Below are positions 56,678-64,000 of a DNA stretch of 64,000 bases, in pieces; positions within the stretch are counted from its first letter, which is position 1; each line of letters starts with the position of its first letter. Made by a program: the position numbers and the translations under genes. The notes below the pieces were generated by a model. The model did not search any database. It saw only the letters and a list, made by a program, of their open reading frames with translations, and had not been told where the DNA came from. The stretch comes from an uncultured Bacteroidales bacterium (GTDB lineage Bacteria > Bacteroidota > Bacteroidia > Bacteroidales > Paludibacteraceae), in contig ONPG01000003.1 of the NCBI GenBank assembly GCA_900319645.1, positions 269,244-333,243 on the forward strand, written 5' to 3'.

Positions 56678-59662
56678 TTATTGCAGCAGGAACTTCTTGC
56701 CTTTCTGGATCACAATGCCTTTGTAGGTGGCATCCACGCGCTGACCGGAGATGTTAAACATCGGTTGCGTCAGGTCGATACCCATCTGCTCAAGCACTTC
56801 CTCGATGGCGTGCGGTGCGTTCGGCTCCTCGTCCCACATAGCTACGTGGTCGCGAACTGTGCTGCCATACGTGGAGAAATTGAACGAGTTGCAGAACATC
56901 TCCATGAACTTACCCACGTAGGTCTTGCCGTCTGCACCTACCAGGCGGAACGAACCGGTATAGTAGCCATAGCCGTAGCCCTGCTCCAGATACTCCTCGT
57001 CGAAACCGTCAAACTGCAGACGCAGTTCCGCGTCAGTGGCCATGATAGCGTCCGACTGACGACCGTTCAAGTTGATATAGCAGGACTCGGCATCAATACC
57101 CTGGCGAGCTACGTTATATACGCCCGAGATAGCCAGCTCTTTGTCGGTATAGATCAGGAAGGTAGGCATCGGGAAACCTGTTCCGCCCTCTTCGCCCGTA
57201 GCGAAGGTGATGTACCAGCCGTACTTGCCCTCCGGGAACTGATCTGTGTATTCATCCAGATAGGCAGCCTCCATTCCCCAGACATCCATGACGATAGCAT
57301 CCTCCGGCACATCAGCCGCCTTGGTGGTGTAGTCAGGTCCGGCTACAACGTTGCTTACCGGGAAATACTTGCCGTTCGTACCTTTGGTGAAAGCCTGAAC
57401 GGTCCACGACCATTTGCCGTCCTTCGGCATCGTAGTGGTCTTGGTATTGGTGGTCACATTCAGAGAAGCATAATAAGCACCCTCCAGATAGAGCATCACC
57501 TCATAGATATCAGCAGCCTGCGCTACCTCCCAGGAGAAAGTCACATTATCGCCTCCGAAGACCTCAGCCTTGAGGTTAGTAGGCTCGTATTTGTTCACGC
57601 CCACGGTGAAGAGACACTCTATCTCACGGCCGATCGGGTTGTTTTTCTTGTCAACCACCTGCACGGTAGCGGTATAGGACTTGCCTTCCTCCACGTTCAC
57701 GATAAGCGGGCTGGTAGCCACCTCTTTGGATTCGAAATTGTCGTAAGCCACACTCTCGCCGGCACGCACACTGACGTAGAGACGCTCACCGTTGGTCAAC
57801 TCAGGTTCATCCCAGCTCAGTTCAGCTGTCTTCTTGTCGCCCGACACTTCCACTCTCAGGTTAGACACCTCTTTGGAAACCAACTCAAACGGAATAGATG
57901 CCAGCAAAGAGCCTTGACCTGTAGCAGTACTATAAGGATAGATCTGCACCTGATACTTACCGGCTTTCAGCGCCAAGACAGGCGAAGTAGCGGTACCGAT
58001 ATTGATGACGCACTTGCTCCAGGAGTCACCTTTCGCCAAGCCGCCGTCAGCGTCGCTGGCGTTCACGATCCACTTGGTGGAGCAGTAATAGTGGTTCTCG
58101 TAGTCGTCGTCCTCCTTGAATCCGTCGAACTCGCCTGTCTGGATATCCTCATAAGCGAAACGGTCGCACTCGCTGGTGGTCACTACTATACCTGCTACCA
58201 GAGCCTGTGCCTCGGCGTCAAACAGACCGATAGCGAATGCCTCGTTGTTGTAGGAATACCATGTGAACGAAGCCTGGCAGTAGGTCTGCGACCAGATAGC
58301 CTCATCGGGCACGTCTTCCTTGCTCGGATCCACATCTTTAGACTTGCCAATCTCGGCTACGATGAAGTTATCCATTGCCAACGATCCGTATTCGCTGGTA
58401 CCACCGGCAAAGCGGAAAGCAATAAACTTAGCAGTAGCCGGCAGATCTTCCAAGGTCACTACGGCGTGCGTATAGTCCAATACCGGTTGCAACGTCTGCA
58501 GCGATACGAAAGTCGATGCCTTGGACGGATTAGTCATATAACCCACTTCCAATGTGCCGCAATTCGGGCTACTCAAGTTAGTCTTGTAATCAAAGGCAAC
58601 TTCTAATGTGTTGAGCTGAGCGTCAAATGCCGGCATAGCAAATACCTGCACACTGTTAGCTCCGCCTCCCATTGCTTGAAGGTGTGCCTGACCGTATTGT
58701 ACCTGAGCGCCGCCTTCTTCGTCATAAGTCTTGTCGGCTACTACGCTGATGAGCGGATTCTCCGATGCAATGGTCCAACACTCCGGCTCAGCTACTACAA
58801 AGCCCGATCCGGTTTTGTCACGGGTGAAGGTCTCTAACCAAGGAATAGCCTGCAATGCACAGGTGGTCTTGAAGGCCACTTTCGGCTCCAGACTCTGTAC
58901 ATCCGCTGAACAATAGGAGCGAACGTAGAACACGTAAGACTGATCCTCGTCCAAGGTGGTGAATGTGACGTTTTTGTCGCTGGTCAGTACGGCGTTGTTC
59001 CAGTTCAAGGATTCGCCGTCTGCTACCAATACGTACTGATATTGAGCCGCATCTCCATCCCATGTAAGGGTAGCACCTTTGTCGGTGATGTTGCTTGCTT
59101 TCAAGTTGGTCGGTGCATTGCAGTCTGCATTGCCGGCTAAAGTCACGCCTTTTACATCATCAATACTCAAACCACCGTTGCCAATTTCGCCGGCTTGATG
59201 GAAAGCTACATAGATGCGCTGGTTCTTATAGGCGCTCAGATCTACCGTAAACTCATGCCACTCTAACCATAAACGATGAGCCTCGTCGCCTTTTTTGCTG
59301 GAAGTATAAAAAGTCTCCACTACATCGAAGGACTCTTTTTCTGTTCCGGCGAGCGAAACCTCAATACGCAATTCTCCGGATGCTGTATTTTCCTTGATGC
59401 GGGCGGAGAAGGTTAACTTCTCGCCTGCTGCGGGTTTCAGTTGCGGAGTAATAAGGTAGTTTTCAACACCATAGCATGCCGGTACTTGGGCGCAATTCTG
59501 ACCAACTGCTACACCTTTCTTCCAACAAGATGTCGGACTTCCATTCACTACTTCCCAGCCTTCAGGTGGAAAGTCATCGCCCTCAAAGCTCTCGTTAAGC
59601 TGCTGGGCATTGATTGTTGCGCAGAACAACGCTGCTGCAACGAAAGAAAAGATCTTTTTCAT
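56678..59662 (-). CDS. Secreted choice-of-anchor/FN3 repeat protein A
   Basis: 994 residues. Signal peptide 1-19 (MKKIFSFVAAALFCATINA). The N-terminal choice-of-anchor J-type domain runs LNESFEGDDFPPEGWEVVNG to FHQAGEIGNGGLSIDDV. A fibronectin type III repeat (DCNAPTNLKASNITDKGATL) and a second anchor J-like domain (around 270-430) follow; later come FN3-like segments. The end is MFNISGQRVDATYKGIVIQK plus GKKFLLQ, a C-terminal tag different from its neighbours'. Probably a surface adhesin or peptide-binding protein. Two similar genes lie upstream, suggesting tandem duplication and divergence; the 880-residue gene is 43 bases upstream and probably cotranscribed. Confidence 0.85.
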   Translation of the reverse strand: MKKIFSFVAAALFCATINAQQLNESFEGDDFPPEGWEVVNGSPTSCWKKGVAVGQNCAQVPACYGVENYLITPQLKPAAGEKLTFSARIKENTASGELRIEVSLAGTEKESFDVVETFYTSSKKGDEAHRLWLEWHEFTVDLSAYKNQRIYVAFHQAGEIGNGGLSIDDVKGVTLAGNADCNAPTNLKASNITDKGATLTWDGDAAQYQYVLVADGESLNWNNAVLTSDKNVTFTTLDEDQSYVFYVRSYCSADVQSLEPKVAFKTTCALQAIPWLETFTRDKTGSGFVVAEPECWTIASENPLISVVADKTYDEEGGAQVQYGQAHLQAMGGGANSVQVFAMPAFDAQLNTLEVAFDYKTNLSSPNCGTLEVGYMTNPSKASTFVSLQTLQPVLDYTHAVVTLEDLPATAKFIAFRFAGGTSEYGSLAMDNFIVAEIGKSKDVDPSKEDVPDEAIWSQTYCQASFTWYSYNNEAFAIGLFDAEAQALVAGIVVTTSECDRFAYEDIQTGEFDGFKEDDDYENHYYCSTKWIVNASDADGGLAKGDSWSKCVINIGTATSPVLALKAGKYQVQIYPYSTATGQGSLLASIPFELVSKEVSNLRVEVSGDKKTAELSWDEPELTNGERLYVSVRAGESVAYDNFESKEVATSPLIVNVEEGKSYTATVQVVDKKNNPIGREIECLFTVGVNKYEPTNLKAEVFGGDNVTFSWEVAQAADIYEVMLYLEGAYYASLNVTTNTKTTTMPKDGKWSWTVQAFTKGTNGKYFPVSNVVAGPDYTTKAADVPEDAIVMDVWGMEAAYLDEYTDQFPEGKYGWYITFATGEEGGTGFPMPTFLIYTDKELAISGVYNVARQGIDAESCYINLNGRQSDAIMATDAELRLQFDGFDEEYLEQGYGYGYYTGSFRLVGADGKTYVGKFMEMFCNSFNFSTYGSTVRDHVAMWDEEPNAPHAIEEVLEQMGIDLTQPMFNISGQRVDATYKGIVIQKGKKFLLQ

Positions 59663-59705
59663 TTGTTGAGTTAATTATTGTTGTGATATTTATGATTTTG
59701 TGTGA

Positions 59706-62348
59706 TTAGAGTTTCCGACCAGTAGCATCAAATTTCGTGCCATTATACTCCAGAATGAGCACTCCGTTCTCGATTCGTTTGGTTGTTTGGCTTTGGACGT
59801 GCGTGTTGCCGAGTGCCGTAGCCGCGGAAACGGAGAGACTGATGTTGTCCACGTGCGCCGAGTTCCACTGGCTGGCGGAGGTATAGCGGATAGCGAGATA
59901 CAAAGCCTCAGCGGGCAGTTCTTTCAGCTCCAGCTGGTACGGCGCACTCCCGTAAGCGTACACAGTATTGTCTAAGATAACCAACTGCTGAGGTGCTCCG
60001 TAGAGGCTGGTGAGGTAGCAAACCTCCATATTCACGGAGCTGGCGCTGAGTTTGTAGAAGAACTCAAGGGTCAGTCCGTTCAGTTGGGTATCGAACGCAG
60101 GCAGGATCACCATCTGTTCTCCTTCGCCCTTGAAGACCAAGCAGTTGGCTACACTATCCTCGCCTACTCCGTACGCACCTTTCGTAGCTTCCACCATCGG
60201 GTAGTCGCCTTCGGTGCGGCGCGCCCAGCAGTCGGGAAGCAGTGTGGTGAGATCGTCAAAGTTCTCGGTGTAAGGAATAGCATCACTGAGCGGTCCGCAA
60301 GCCGTGGTGAAGGTACGCGAAGCCGTCCACTCGCCGTCGCAAGCCGACTGCACTTGCACCTCATAGGTGGTTGATGCCGCAAGAGCAACAAGAACGTATT
60401 CTTTCGCTTCGATATTGGCAACCGGGATCCACTCCTCCGTGCCCTTCTCGCGGTACTGCAGGTTGTATTTCTCTTCGGTTCCGTCCCATGTGATCGTAGC
60501 CTCGTCAAAGGTGATCATCGAGGCAGCGGGTTTGCCGGGCACAGGGCATTGCGGAGTGAAGGTAGCCGAAGCGGTCCAATCGCTTTGTTTCTCTGCCGCG
60601 CAGGAAGCCTGCACCTGCACCTCGTATTCGGTACCGGATGTCAGGCCGGTGAGGGTATAGGCGGTTTCGGTCAATGACTCCATGGTGGTCCAGTCGTCCG
60701 TTCCGGTAGCACGATAGCGGAGATTCCACAGCGTCTCGTCGCTGCCTGCTGTCCACGTTACGACTGCTCCTGTAGAGAAAGCCTCCGCCTTCAGTTGTTT
60801 GGGCAGTTCGCAGGGTTTGAGCACTACAGACAATTCGTCCATGTAAATGGTTCTGTTGGAAGAAAGGGTATTGGACGCCACGAAATAGAACGTCACCGTC
60901 TCGCCTTCGTATGCCGACAAGTCGATAGTCTTCTCAACGAGCGTACTTTGTGTAGCAGAGAGGTCTGTGTCGATATCGGTTTTGGAAGATCCGCCGTTGG
61001 TAGAAATCTGCAGTTTCACCGAGATAGCTGAGGCGTTCTTCCAATAGAACTTCAACAAAGCTTTGTCAGAAAGTTCGATAGCGGGTGTTTTGAGCGTAGC
61101 GGTAGCACCGTTTCTGCCGGAGAACTGCAAGCAATTGCCGCTATAGCCTTCGTCACCGAAGGTGTACATTTTCCAGGCAGCGTTGGTTACATTGTCAGCC
61201 TCCCAGCAAACGGGCAGTGTTGTTGCTTTGTCAAAGGTCTCGCTGTAGGGCAGCGTTGCAGCCACACAGTTAGTGGTGAAGGTTGTCTTTGCTGCCTCGC
61301 TCTGGGTCTCTGCGTTGAAGTACGAGCGCACATAGAAATTATAGGTTGTGCTCGGCTGCAGCGTGTCGATAGTCACCGTCAGGGTCTCTGTCGCCTGAAC
61401 GGTAGCCCAGTCGGGCGTAGAATCAGCACGCAGGCACACGAACTGGTAGCGGCTGACACCAGCCACTTCGCTCCAGGACAAGGTAGCCGTGTTGTGGGTC
61501 AGTTCGGACAACTCTGTTTGAGCCGGCGCAAGGCAAGCTGGAGTGAAGGTCTGCTTGATCTCAACGCTCTGTTCGGTCTCGGAACAATAGGTGCGGACGT
61601 AAGCGTCGTACGCATTGCCGGCAATCAGGCCTGTAGCGGTATAGGCAAACACATCCTGGTTCAGCAGTTGCCATCCGGCAGGGGTCTCTCCGGCTGCCAC
61701 GATGCAGCATTGGTATTGCGAGCCCTCTTCACCTTTCCACGCCAGTTGTGCTCCGTCGGGAGTAGCAGTAGCAACGAAATCCAAGGGTTTAGCGCAGGAT
61801 ACCGGCGCAATAATGGACACGTCGTCCACATAGATATTTCCGCCGTTATTATCTATTACGTGGAAAGCCACATATATCTGTTTTCCTGCATAAGCGGTCA
61901 GCGACAACTCTTTGGCTTCGCCCCAATTATTGGTGATATCCACATTGGATTGATAGGTGGCCAGCACTGTGGTGAAGTCCGCTGCGTCCGTATTCGATGC
62001 TTCCGATACCTCAATAGTCACCGTCGTACCGGTATAAATCTGGGAAGCCAGATAGAACTGCAACACCTCGCCTGTCACCGGAGTCAAGAGAGGAGTAACC
62101 AGATAGTTATCCGCTCCGCCCGAATAGGCATAAGACACCATCGCCGAGTACTCTCCGCTGTGAGGAGCCACGTAGTAGTTATTGCGTACTGTCTGCCATG
62201 TAGGAGAACCGCTCACATGGATTGTGGTCCATGTCTCAGGCAGAGAGGAAGACTCGAACCCCTCCGTGAAAGGAGCGGTCGCATTGGCGAGCCAAGGCAT
62301 AGAAAGCATCAGCAGCAATGCCATCAGTTTGTAGGAAAAATGTTTCAT
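59706..62348 (-). CDS. Secreted choice-of-anchor/FN3 repeat protein B
   Basis: 880 residues. Signal peptide 1-24, then an anchor J-type domain (TEGFESSSLPETWTTIHVSG to VAFHVIDNNGGNIYVDDVSI). Several FN3 domains follow (CLAPAQTELSELTHNTATLS, CELPKQLKAEAFSTGAVVTW, CPVPGKPAASMITFDEATIT), with two more anchor-type domains between them. The end, RIENGVLILEYNGTKFDATG plus RKL, belongs to the shared C-terminal tag family. Paralog of the two neighbouring genes. Promoter at 62408-62439. Confidence 0.87.
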   Translation of the reverse strand: MKHFSYKLMALLLMLSMPWLANATAPFTEGFESSSLPETWTTIHVSGSPTWQTVRNNYYVAPHSGEYSAMVSYAYSGGADNYLVTPLLTPVTGEVLQFYLASQIYTGTTVTIEVSEASNTDAADFTTVLATYQSNVDITNNWGEAKELSLTAYAGKQIYVAFHVIDNNGGNIYVDDVSIIAPVSCAKPLDFVATATPDGAQLAWKGEEGSQYQCCIVAAGETPAGWQLLNQDVFAYTATGLIAGNAYDAYVRTYCSETEQSVEIKQTFTPACLAPAQTELSELTHNTATLSWSEVAGVSRYQFVCLRADSTPDWATVQATETLTVTIDTLQPSTTYNFYVRSYFNAETQSEAAKTTFTTNCVAATLPYSETFDKATTLPVCWEADNVTNAAWKMYTFGDEGYSGNCLQFSGRNGATATLKTPAIELSDKALLKFYWKNASAISVKLQISTNGGSSKTDIDTDLSATQSTLVEKTIDLSAYEGETVTFYFVASNTLSSNRTIYMDELSVVLKPCELPKQLKAEAFSTGAVVTWTAGSDETLWNLRYRATGTDDWTTMESLTETAYTLTGLTSGTEYEVQVQASCAAEKQSDWTASATFTPQCPVPGKPAASMITFDEATITWDGTEEKYNLQYREKGTEEWIPVANIEAKEYVLVALAASTTYEVQVQSACDGEWTASRTFTTACGPLSDAIPYTENFDDLTTLLPDCWARRTEGDYPMVEATKGAYGVGEDSVANCLVFKGEGEQMVILPAFDTQLNGLTLEFFYKLSASSVNMEVCYLTSLYGAPQQLVILDNTVYAYGSAPYQLELKELPAEALYLAIRYTSASQWNSAHVDNISLSVSAATALGNTHVQSQTTKRIENGVLILEYNGTKFDATGRKL

Positions 62349-62407
62349 ATATCGTAATTTAATTATTACTTTGTTTTATGCTAAAACTTTGATTTTCAAA
62401 TAGCGCG

Positions 62408-62439
62408 CAAAGTTACAATTATTATTTCAATTATGCAAA
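62408..62439 (-). promoter_or_regulatory. Promoter of the secreted protein B-A pair
   Basis: On the minus strand TTTG (62439-62436), 20 bases, TAACTTTG (62415-62408). Confidence 0.75.
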
Positions 62440-62542
62440 TTTATTTAATTAAATTACATAAAAATCGAAAGAATTTGACCGTTTTGATATATTTTTATCG
62501 TTTCCGGCACTTCCGATGCTGTCTTCGTCAGGCTTTCCGCCA

Positions 62543-62560
62543 GACCATCACGGGACCATC
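62543..62560 (+). repeat. Dispersed repeat GACCATCACGGGACCATC (copy 4)
   Basis: The same core as at 17726 and 42501, here followed by TCCTACCCAAGTCCTAC. It lies between two paralogous secreted protein genes. Confidence 0.7.
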
Positions 62561-62607
62561 TCCTACCCAAGTCCTACAGACCGTCTCTCGAAATCATCAT
62601 AAACCAA

Positions 62608-62641
62608 CAAGAGGGTGCGCCGGTAACGACACACCCTCTTG
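62608..62641 (-). terminator. Hairpin terminator after secreted protein C
   Basis: CAAGAGGGTG (62608-62617) pairs with CACCCTCTTG (62632-62641). The T-run on the minus strand is weak (TTGGTTTATG). Confidence 0.55.
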
Positions 62642-62676
62642 CAATGAACATTATTAACTATCAGTTGAGTTTCTTA

Positions 62677-64000
62677 TCAGTTGAGTTTCTGTCCCTGAGC
62701 GTTGTACTTCACGCCGTCACGGATAATGACGATCTGGTCGTTCTCGATGAGCTTGACAGCCTTGTTAGCAGCGTTGCTGTTGTCGAGAGCAGTAGGATTC
62801 TCAACAGGAATGAAAGTAGTCATCACAGCAGCACTCTGGTTAGCAGCTCCGCAGTAAGCACGAACATATACATCGTAGGACTTACCTACCTGCTTGCCTG
62901 TGATAGTAACCGACTTCACTTCGCTCTCCAGCAGAACCCAGCCTGCAGGGTCGTTGCCAGAATTCACTACACAGTATTGATACTGGTCTTCATCACCTTC
63001 CCAGGTAACCTCAGCGCCGTCAGATGTAGCTGTTGCTGCCAGATTAGCCGGCTTTTGGCAAACTTGTGCAATCTCGATATCATCAATTGCCAGCGAGGAA
63101 TTTTCAGAAGTACCTACACCTTGTGCGTGGAAGGTGATCGTCACGGTCTTGCCGACAAACGCTTCGTTGAGGTCAATCTCCTGGAGGGTATTGAAGTTGT
63201 TGCCGGTAGTCTTGAGCGCTACAACCTGTGTCTCTACCTCATCCGCAGCAATACGCACTTCTCCGGTTACCTCATAGTTGTTCTTGATATAGAAGAGCAA
63301 CTTAGCAGCCTTGTCAATCGCGATACGCGGCATTGTGATGTCGGCAGAGTTATCCGTGCTGGTCTTGGAGTTGTAATAGAGCGCATAGTTGCCTTGATGA
63401 GTAGTGCTTCCGTAGCGGTTGCTCCACTTGTTGCCGGTAGAACCTTGGCTGAAAGTCTCAGCCCAGTTCGCTTCTGCTACTTCCCAGCAGAGCGGTTTGC
63501 CTGCGGACTCGAAGCTCTCTGCGTATGGCATATCATATACATCGCAAGCCGTTGAGAATGCCAAATTGATAGCGGCACTATACTTGCCCTCCGCGTAGTA
63601 CGAACGTACGTAGAAGGTGTACGAAGTACCTGCGGTCAAACCGGTAGCCGTAGCGGTGAGCTCTGTCTGAGCATCGCTCCAGTTGGTGTTATCCGTGCTC
63701 CATTGATACTGGGTAGCAGCGCCATTAGCTTCCCAAGTGAAGGTAGCCGTGGTGGTTGTGATCTCTCCAGCCGTCAGGTTCTTCGGAGCGATAGTAGAGG
63801 TAGTGAACGAAAACTTGGAATCAGAACTATAATACTGACCATACTTGGTAACTACATGCAAGTCATACTCCGTTGCAGCCTCCAAGTCGGAAAGCGTGGC
63901 AGTCAGTTCTGCTGTTTGCGTTGCTTTATTCCATGCGGGCTCAGCATCTTTAGCAGATACGACATACAAGTATCCATCCGGTGCATCAGCTACAGCATCC
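62677..64000 (-). CDS. Secreted choice-of-anchor/FN3 repeat protein C (N-terminus cut by window edge)
   Basis: At least 440 residues; the frame stays open to the window edge, so the start is outside. FN3 domains (KDAEPAWNKATQTAELTATL, APKNLTAGEITTTTATFTWE) flank an anchor J-type domain (YAESFESAGKPLCWEVAEAN to SENSSLAIDDIEIAQ), with another FN3 (CQKPANLAATATSDGAEVTW) before the end. The last residues (VKLIENDQIVIIRDGVKYNA, then QGQKLN) belong to the shared C-terminal tag family. Closest relatives in the window are proteins A and B downstream. Confidence 0.85.
   Translation of the reverse strand, partial: DAVADAPDGYLYVVSAKDAEPAWNKATQTAELTATLSDLEAATEYDLHVVTKYGQYYSSDSKFSFTTSTIAPKNLTAGEITTTTATFTWEANGAATQYQWSTDNTNWSDAQTELTATATGLTAGTSYTFYVRSYYAEGKYSAAINLAFSTACDVYDMPYAESFESAGKPLCWEVAEANWAETFSQGSTGNKWSNRYGSTTHQGNYALYYNSKTSTDNSADITMPRIAIDKAAKLLFYIKNNYEVTGEVRIAADEVETQVVALKTTGNNFNTLQEIDLNEAFVGKTVTITFHAQGVGTSENSSLAIDDIEIAQVCQKPANLAATATSDGAEVTWEGDEDQYQYCVVNSGNDPAGWVLLESEVKSVTITGKQVGKSYDVYVRAYCGAANQSAAVMTTFIPVENPTALDNSNAANKAVKLIENDQIVIIRDGVKYNAQGQKLN

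Overview
The window looks like chromosomal DNA of a member of the Bacteroidales. Evidence: promoters of the Bacteroidetes sigma type (TTTG, about 20 bases, TAnnTTTG) sit upstream of many genes; a serine palmitoyltransferase-like enzyme points to sphingolipid synthesis; lipoproteins carry short Bacteroidetes lipoboxes; several secreted proteins end in T9SS-style or related C-terminal tags; and the rpsF-rpsR-rplI cluster, a type B L31, a viroplasmin-type RNase H and an OstA-like/SurA operon are typical of the group. Genus and species cannot be read from the sequence alone.

Layout. 1-11.6 kb (minus): a putative three-gene operon with a giant ~3,325-residue secreted protein, a small secreted protein with a tripartite hydrophobic C-terminus, and an endonuclease/exonuclease/phosphatase-fold protein cut by the window edge. 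11.9-12.5 kb (minus): a tRNA operon (Gly-GCC, Leu-CAG, Leu-GAG) with its own promoter and terminator. 12.7-14.4 kb (plus): rpsF-rpsR-rplI and rpmE2. 14.4-17.6 kb (plus): PnuC-type transporter, RluA-type pseudouridine synthase, SGNH esterase. 17.9-25.2 kb (minus): gap, rnhA, tRNA-Arg, DUF2461, rfbD, rfbC, flotillin, recX, prmC. 25.2-37.7 kb (plus): ribD, secreted GH53 galactanase, an envelope-biogenesis run (PPIase-like lipoprotein, SurA, OstA-like, outer-membrane barrel), dnaG, a radical SAM enzyme, a GT28-like transferase and a 5'-nucleotidase C-terminal domain protein. 37.7-41.0 kb (minus): LD-carboxypeptidase, serine palmitoyltransferase, mdh. 41.1-42.1 kb: aroB. 42.1-46.5 kb: a repeat-filled gap, then an AT-rich accessory cassette. 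46.5-53.5 kb (minus): AsmA, lipoprotein, ileS. 53.6-56.6 kb (plus): MATE pump and pepD. 56.7-64 kb (minus): three related secreted FN3/choice-of-anchor proteins, the last cut by the window edge.

Three patterns stand out. First, short tandem repeats with 7-base units (also 6, 8 and 11) are scattered through intergenic DNA and are also inserted in frame inside conserved enzymes (pnuC, prmC, ribD, aroB, ileS, MATE, pepD, a glycosyltransferase); in one esterase they build part of the signal peptide. Second, the cassette at about 42.7-46.1 kb is visibly AT-rich and its right edge falls inside the coding sequence of a membrane TPR/HTH regulator, whose first ~110 codons have host-like composition and are translationally coupled to asmA. 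This suggests that the sensor/output half of the regulator and its linked secreted proteins were exchanged as a unit. Third, several secreted proteins share a C-terminal tag (motif around [DN]GxLxIxxxGxxYxxxGxxL), and an orphan copy of that tag without a gene body lies just outside the cassette.

The largest intergenic stretches (11.6-11.9, 12.4-12.9, 26.3-26.65, 42.1-42.7 and 62.35-62.7 kb) hold promoters, terminators, hairpins and repeats; no further protein gene is supported there.
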